Source: Sipunculus nudus (lineage: Eukaryota > Annelida > Sipuncula > Golfingiida > Sipunculidae). From it: DNA of 64,000 nt. The notes beneath the pieces were generated by a model that had not been told where the DNA came from, ran no database searches, and saw only the letters and a list, made by a program, of their open reading frames with translations. Below are positions 57,637-64,000 of the stretch, in pieces (the first letter of the stretch is position 1; every line of letters starts with the position of its first letter). The DNA lies in NCBI GenBank assembly GCA_026874595.1, contig CM049313.1:74022659-74086658 (forward strand), given 5' to 3'. The position numbers and the translations under genes are program-made.

Positions 57637-60300
57637 CTGTCATTGATCCTTAGCACCTCACCGTCACCTGTGCACTGGGACATTAGTTATTATTGCAAAT
57701 GTGTACAATTTTTTCAATTTGAAAGATAATTGGATTAGAAAAAATTAAGATCTAATATTGAAACATATTCTTGCCCCAGGAGAATGGAACATAAAGTGAT
57801 CAGCTCTTGTCTGTCCATCATCTCTCAATTATCATTAAATATATATACTAATTATGAAATTTTTCCTTTTAGCACTGTTGAAATAACTTTCATATGCTGT
57901 ATGTGTATGGATTTAAGCCATTAAAGTCTGAAATTTGAAAGCAACTTATGTATTCAGATGTGTAATATTGCAGATGAAAAACTTTAAAATATTAAAATAT
58001 ATTATCAGCTTTGTTTGTCTAACAGTCTGTCTGTCCTTTTTTAAATATTATGTAATTGTGAATGGACTATTTAATCCTGTAAGTATTGTTGAATTAAGTG
58101 GAAATCCTATATGTATATACACTATGTTAATACAGAGATATTGTAACTCCCATCATTCCAGCCTTCCCCCCCCCCCCCCCCCCCAACCACCACCACCAGG
58201 TTCTTGCATCTGGGGACTGGAGACATCAGTTATTTTCAAATGTATACATTTTATAAAATAAAAATACATATATTTAATAATATATATTATGTAAAATAGA
58301 TCCAATTGAGCAAATGTGTAAACTACTGAACTGTCAACAAACTATCAAAAAGCCAGCCAATGATCATGGTAATAATATACATCTTATGTTCACAAACTGC
58401 TCACATGCTTCAATTTTGACATTAGAGAATGCATGGTTTGGTCACAAAATATTATTTGCAACAATTTCTCACTCATCAATACAAACCAATCATGTCAACC
58501 AGCCATGGCATATATTACCTTTTCATCTTAGACTTGATCTCCATTATTATTTTAGATTTTTACCTTCAAGGCCAACTTCAGCTGAGCACAGTGACCCATA
58601 TTTATAGCACCATGTCTTGAATGTTTACATCAAGTCATTGGTTAACAGTGTTCCAGGCTGTTACATAACACCTTCACTCCTTGCCTACTGCTTCTGTCAG
58701 TGTCTGGATCAGGCTGGGTCAGGCAGTAATTACCAGAGAGCCTTTCTCCTCTCTCTCTTTCCCTTTCTCTCTTTCTAGCTCTCTTTCTCTCTCTCTCTTT
58801 CTCTCTCTCTCACCCCTATGCCTCCCTTCCTCCCTCCACCCCATTATGTTGACAGGTACTATAAACCTAATTTATTAGATATATATGTTGATGCAATTAA
58901 GAAATGTGAATCAACTGAAATATTCACATATATATGTTATACTCTAAATGTATAGTTACATTTTCAAACCTTGAAAAAAATGATGTTATAAAAAAGGGAA
59001 TTTATGTAAAAATTGTTCATAATTTCCTGGCTCAGAAGAATGGGAATTAAAATTATTTGCTTTGTTTCTCTAGCTTTCTTGCCTGTTTAAAATATTTGAT
59101 AATTATGAATAATCTTTTTTTTCCTGTAAGCTCTGATTAATTAAATTTCATATCCTGTACGTATATGCAAGGGTATTGTAACTCCCACCATCCCCTTCCC
59201 CCACCCCACTAAGTCCTTGCTCCTTCGCACTGTCAACAATAGTGCTATTGCTATAGCATAAAATTTAATAATTTGAAGAAAATATATACAGAGAGACAGA
59301 GGCGTTGTAACTCCCATCGTAACCCCCCCCCCCCTTCATCAAGTCCTTCCGCCTGTGGAGTGGGGATTTTATAGCAACTGTATACATATCATAAAAAAGA
59401 AAAAACAGTTTAATTAAAGTTTAAATTAAAAAAATTGGATCTCATTAGACAAATGTGTAAAATGTTGAACTGTCAACAGCCTGTCAAAAAGGTATCCAAT
59501 GAAAACGCAAGGTCAGATCTTAAAATATTATTTGCAACAATTTCTTCAATCATATCAACCAACCATAGCCTAGATTACCTCTTTCTCTCAGACTTTATCT
59601 ACATTTCATAATATTTTAGATTTTAACCTTCCAGGTGTTTGAGTACTGTTGAATGCTCCCTCCCTCTCTCTCTATCTCCTTTTCTCTCTACATCCAACCC
59701 TCCTTGCTGCCCACACTGTTTCCTTCTCCGAACCCCATCCCAATGTCAGCCTCAGTAAACGAGAACAAGTTGAATCAGATATATTCATATTTTTATATAT
59801 TGTATAACTGTTTGTTGCCTATGTACGTGCCAGAAATTATGTCAATATTGTGTAATATGTAGATGTGGTGGGCATCAATATAATGTACCTTGTCAAGACC
59901 TAAGAGATACCATGTCATACAGTCACAATTCATAAATCCACTCTTCAGCATAGTTAATAATAACATTATATATGTCAAATTGAAATCTTGCGGACTTCCA
60001 TACACTATAGATCTTTCAACAAATAGCCTTATCATCATTCTACCACTGCTTAGTGTACTGTCATTGTATTCATATTTGCTCAAATATATTGCTATTTTCA
60101 ACAGCTCCCAAATAAATAAAAAATAAACCACTATATTTACTCCATATTAATCCATCAGTCAGGTAATTTCATACATGATTTACTCACATATTACATTATA
60201 TTCCTTTATAATAGCCTAATAGGTCCATGATATTTATAAGGTTTGTCGACTAAATATAGTATCACAATGGTGATACATTTATAGTTCAATCATGATCAGC
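57170..60300. other. repeat-rich stretch without gene
   Basis: A loosely repeated unit (TATTGTAACTCCCATC, C-run, AAGTCCTTGC, CAACTGTCAACA, CCAATGATC) is seen near 58140, 59165 and 59305. CT-rich microsatellites lie at 58745-58815 and 59655-59690. No coding region is supported. Confidence 0.6.
57604..57634 (+). repeat. 31-base poly-C run
   Basis: Uninterrupted C run, followed by GGCTGTCATTG. On the minus strand it is a poly-G with strong G-quadruplex potential. Related C runs of 19 (58166-58184) and shorter ones (59200, 59325, 61687) follow the same GTAACTCCCATC lead-in at several of the sites. Confidence 0.97.
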
Positions 60301-61500
60301 TGAGCGCCATGACCCATAGGTCCCTTGTTTAGGAGGCTCTTGTTGTATTCCCTTACATTGTCAAGCAGTCCACTGTGGTCACTGTTGGTCATTCAGTGCA
60401 GCTCTCTATGCTCCCAAGGTTGTTGGCATAATGTTAGATGTCCCCAAGATCTACCAAGCTGAAAATGGGGTCTTTGCGACTTTGTTTCTTGAGAAATTCA
60501 GGAAAAACCTCAATTTTTTATTAAAAACCTATTTTCACATTTCAGGACAGCCTAACTACGAAACCACTCACCTGTTTTCCTCATATTTACCATAAATATT
60601 CCTCTATATAGTTCCTATGTACATGTCAGAAATTAGGTCTGTATTATATGATTTCAAATTATGGGCTCAAACATAATGCATTTTGTAAAAAATCAGGAAA
60701 GATATTTGATCACTTAAAACAAAACATTTTAAAGCTATGGACTTTTTCCAGTAATATATCTTTAATTAATCAAAATTAAATTGTATACCCAAAATTAGAT
60801 CAAAATCTGTTAAATTTTTTAAAATATTAGCAAAAATAAAACATTGGTACCTTAAATTTTGCCTAAATTTGACCATGTCATGTTTTTTTCTTATAATTAC
60901 ATTTGATTTAATTTTCACAGCCAGTTTACATGTGGATTTAATCTGATGAATTTTGAATTTGAAAGTATAAGCTTAAAAATAAGTCTAGCTATTGAAGTTT
61001 TTTAGAAGCCTTAATGTATTTGTATTTTCTAGCATCATGACCCTACTTTTGTTTACCTGTTAATCCAAAAATTTGCATAATGTTAGATGTAATTGTAAAT
61101 ATTCATATTCTTCCATACATTTCCTATGTACATACCAAAATTTCGGTCAGTATTGCATTTGTTGAAGTTACAGGCCCAAACTTAATGCACCTTGTAAAAA
61201 ATCAGGATATATATTTACTCACTTAAAATAAGAATGGCTGAGACTTTTTTTCAGGAATATAACATCATTTAATCAAGATTCAATTGTATACTGAAAATTA
61301 GATCTGAAAAATGCATTTTTTTAAAGTTATTAGCATAAATATAAATCCAGTACCTTAAATTTTGCCCAACTTTGGCCACGGCACGATTTTTTCCTGTAAG
61401 TACTGTGGATGTTATTTTCACAGCATGTACACATAAGGATTTAATCTGTTAAAATCTGGAATTTGAAAATAAAAGCTGCAAAATTAGGCTAGTTATTTAA

Positions 61501-62467
61501 TTTGTTTGGAGGCTCTTGTTGTAGTCCCTTACATTGTCAAGCAGTCCACTGAGGTCACTGTAGGTCATTCAGTGCAACTCTCAATGCTCCCCAGGCTATT
61601 ATGTAATCCCTTCACTGGGGCAAGCTCTCTCTCTTGTTGAGCTAGATCAGGCTGCCAGCATAAATACCACAGGGAGCCTTTCTCTCCCCCCCCCCCCCCC
61701 CACCCCATTCTGTTGACAGACGTGTACTCTAAACAAGATGAATTGTATAATTTCACATTTTTACAAAGATGAACAGTAACAACAGAGACCCCTCCCTGAC
61801 CCACCGCTTCGATACACAGGACTAATATACAAGACAAAGCTTATAATTTTTATGTTAAAAATGAGTAATAATGAGTAGGTATTAAAAGTGCACATTTGTG
61901 ATATTTACAGGGTATTTTTATATAAATTTTCTGATAAAAATTGTAATATTTACAGGATAGTTAATAGATTTTGTCATAAAAATTTACCAGAAATGTGAAT
62001 GTGTGTCCAGAGACTGTTTATAGTTTATACAGTAGTGTGCTTATGAGCAAACAAATAATTAGTGTGTGAAAACAAACTCAGGTTATGTCAAATAAATGGC
62101 CAAAGGATCAGCTGATTACTTGATCAAAGGTATAATCACACAATCTTACACCACACCCAATTAAGTTGCTGAGCGTAGCCATTGTGTTGTGAGATGATGC
62201 AAGAAATATCCACACCAAATGGCATTCCTTAAGAAAAGGCTATCAAAATATCTAATTTGGTAAGTCAGCACTATATTGTCAGCTCACTGTCAAAATGATA
62301 ACGGAAAGTACAGTGTATCACACTAAAATAGAGCAAACAATGTTACATTCATTTGCCAACAGTTCAGCCAATGGGCTATAGACTTGAGGGCAAGGTCAGT
62401 ATTCCCTGCCGGCTGTTTAGCCTGTGGACTAAACTGCCGGCACCCTGCCCGCTGTTTAGCCACTTCC
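61501..62467. other. spacer between the HINE array and the right duplication
   Basis: Contains GGAGGCTCTTGTTGTAGTCCC, also seen at 60331, a C run at 61687-61700, and a hairpin (TGCCGGCTGTTTAG..CTAAACTGCCGGCA, 62407-62441) followed by a further GCTGTTTAGCC copy. No gene recognised. Confidence 0.5.
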
Positions 62468-64000
62468 TTTAGTGATCCTGCACAAATTATAATTTTGTTT
62501 CAAGAAGATGTTAAATTAATTTGCAACATTTTCATTTTAAAATTCAAATCAAATTGTTAAAACTAACCATTCAGGGTTACATAGTCATAGGTGCATTATA
62601 TGGGGCTGAACTTCAATTGGGTAAAACAGCTACTGAATCCAAATTTTTGTTTGTTTTTAAATTGATGTGAGGTAAATGCCTAATAGGCTTCTGCTCTGGT
62701 ATACCTTTCTATAAATAGTACATTTATTTTTTATTGTTTGTATTGTTAATATAGGGAAAAAACATCATTTTGGACTTATTTATCTTGGAGCAATATCAGA
62801 ACGCAACGTCATTGATTGACACGTATACAAAAGGCGTGTTCATCATAAACGTGCATAGGTCAGCTAGAACATAAAGTGAACCTACATTTTGTCACAAAAT
62901 ATGTCAGTTCAAATGTGTTAGAATTCAACACCTAATACTAATAGGCTTCTTCTATATATAATGATAAAAATAATATGATGGTATATTATAATTTAGAAAT
63001 ATGCAGTACAAAATGAGCCTCTGGTCATCACTTCTAACACTATGGCATATTTCACTCTGTTAAATAATTTGTAAAAGTAGTGAAGCTTATTCAAATGTGT
63101 ATCCCAGAAGGTGATGTCTGACTGGTGTCTGTACTGAACACTTTACATTGCAAGTATTGTACCTTTATTTTACAAAAATGAAGTAGGGAAAGTTCCAGAC
63201 CCTGATATGTCTCTGTGTGTACACTGTTTCCCGCCTTCAGATGCCTAGCAGGCAGAGCTGTACTGTTCAGTACACATATACCCAATTAATCAGAAACTAA
63301 CCTTATTCTCATAACTTACTTCTTTCCATACCTGTGTTTTGCTGGGTTGAGGAATAGTGATACTTTGCGTCCATTTGGTTAGTCATTGTTAAAGCTAACA
63401 TTTGGAGAATGTTTTGTAAGAGGCTAACAAACAAAAACAGCTAACTTTTAGTTTGGTGACAAGACATACACCAAGCTGTGCTCTGCAACTTGTGTATTGA
63501 CTTGGGGACAGGACTTAAGCTTTCACATCACTAGTAGTGTGTCAGCACAACCAATTTACCATCTTTCCCTAAAGATAATCCACATGTATTTACTTCATGA
63601 AATCAAACAAAAAAACTTGTTATATATGGATGCATATAAATGTACCCAGTTTTATATCCTGTTACTTTTGAACATTGCTTGGAAGATAGAAAGACTGCCA
63701 AATTATCAGTCAGTGTTGAGGGGTAATAAAAGATGTTTAAGTAAGTGACATATCAGATTAATTTTCAATAAAATGACATGGAGATCGATATAATTTATTG
63801 AATTCATTTTAAGATACTTAATTTTTAGCTCAGCTGACTATAAGTCATCTGAGCTATAGTCATGGTCCATTGTCCGTCTGTCTGTCCGAATGTCCGTCTG
63901 TCTGTCTGAATGTCCGTCCGTAAGACTGGCACGTTTTGACACCATTGGTCCTACGAATCTGAAATTCGCCATACAGTTAGATGTCCCCAAAATCTCCTAC
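62468..64000 (+). repeat. long direct duplication, right copy (runs off the window)
   Basis: See the left copy. It starts directly after a hairpin-rich GC patch (62405-62460) and includes a HINE head at 63822-63900. Its true right end is not visible. Confidence 0.95.

Larger units (their letters stand above)
51262..61500 (+). repeat. array of HINE-like repeat units
   Basis: About 10 kb of overlapping copies of one family. Heads with the hairpin TAGCTCAG..CTGAGCTA followed by GTCC microsatellite lie at 51267, 51490, 55071 and 55783 (another at 63826). Tails (GCTGAGCG..TGACCCATAGGTCCCTTGTT) end near 54095, 54771 and 60331. Body units start ATGTTAGATGTCCCCAAGATCTCCTACC and recur at 51608, 52283, 55202, 55918, 56597, 60430 and 61079. 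Small open frames beginning MSPRSPTKPKTG come from these units and are not genes. No autonomous RepHel frame is visible. Confidence 0.85.

Noticed and set aside
58681-58878. Serine/leucine-rich open frame
   Set aside because: Product of a CT-rich microsatellite.
1943-61500. Repeated GTCCGTCC tracts considered as a CRISPR-like array
   Set aside because: No regular spacer-repeat pattern. They are microsatellites following element heads in a eukaryotic genome.
1-64000. tRNA or rRNA genes
   Set aside because: No cloverleaf-like sequence with A and B boxes or rRNA-like conserved block was noticed on reading. A dedicated search was not possible.

Overview
The window looks like AT-rich genomic DNA from an invertebrate animal, most likely a lophotrochozoan and probably a bivalve or other mollusc. 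The reasons are spliced genes with GT..AG introns, long AT and ATT microsatellites, a GMR1-type Ty3/Gypsy retrotransposon, and many Helentron-like (HINE/pearl-type) repeats carrying GTCC microsatellites, which are common in bivalves. The species is an inference; the sequence does not prove it.

The main gene is a complete alpha7-like nicotinic acetylcholine receptor subunit on the plus strand (15211-38544). Joining exons 1, 2, 3a or 3b, 4, a fused 5/6, 8a or 8b, 9, 10 and 11 gives exactly 502 codons including the stop. The stop ends at 38544 and every splice phase agrees. Two exons exist as tandem, same-length, same-phase pairs: 45-bp exons 3a/3b (19227-19271, 19395-19439) and 195-bp exons 8a/8b (29748-29942, 30493-30687). 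These appear to be the two positions where insect alpha6 nAChR genes use mutually exclusive exons. The choice at exon 8 changes loop C, TM1 and the pore-lining 2' residue. The exon 5/6 donor feeding this choice is a GC donor. This is the most interesting system in the window.

Upstream (1342-12239) lies a degenerate GMR1-like LTR retrotransposon with a 4-bp ATAT target duplication. Its integrase lies before RT/RNase H. It is broken by nested insertions: a HINE-like element that itself contains another Helitron-like element (1943-5412), a 686-bp insertion in RT with a 9-bp target duplication (8525-9210), and a further interruption (about 9657-10675).

Downstream of the receptor (38545-49100) are microsatellites, a GC-rich palindromic patch, a full HINE-like copy (42604-44063), LINE reverse-transcriptase relics (about 45130-46930) and a solo LTR with ATAC target duplication (47275-48137). 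At 49108-49538 is the first coding exon of an F-box gene (FBXO33-like). Its presumed intron 1 holds a dense HINE-derived repeat array (51262-61500). The array is flanked by a nearly identical duplicated segment (49943-51421 and 62468-64000). No tRNA, rRNA or CRISPR array was seen.
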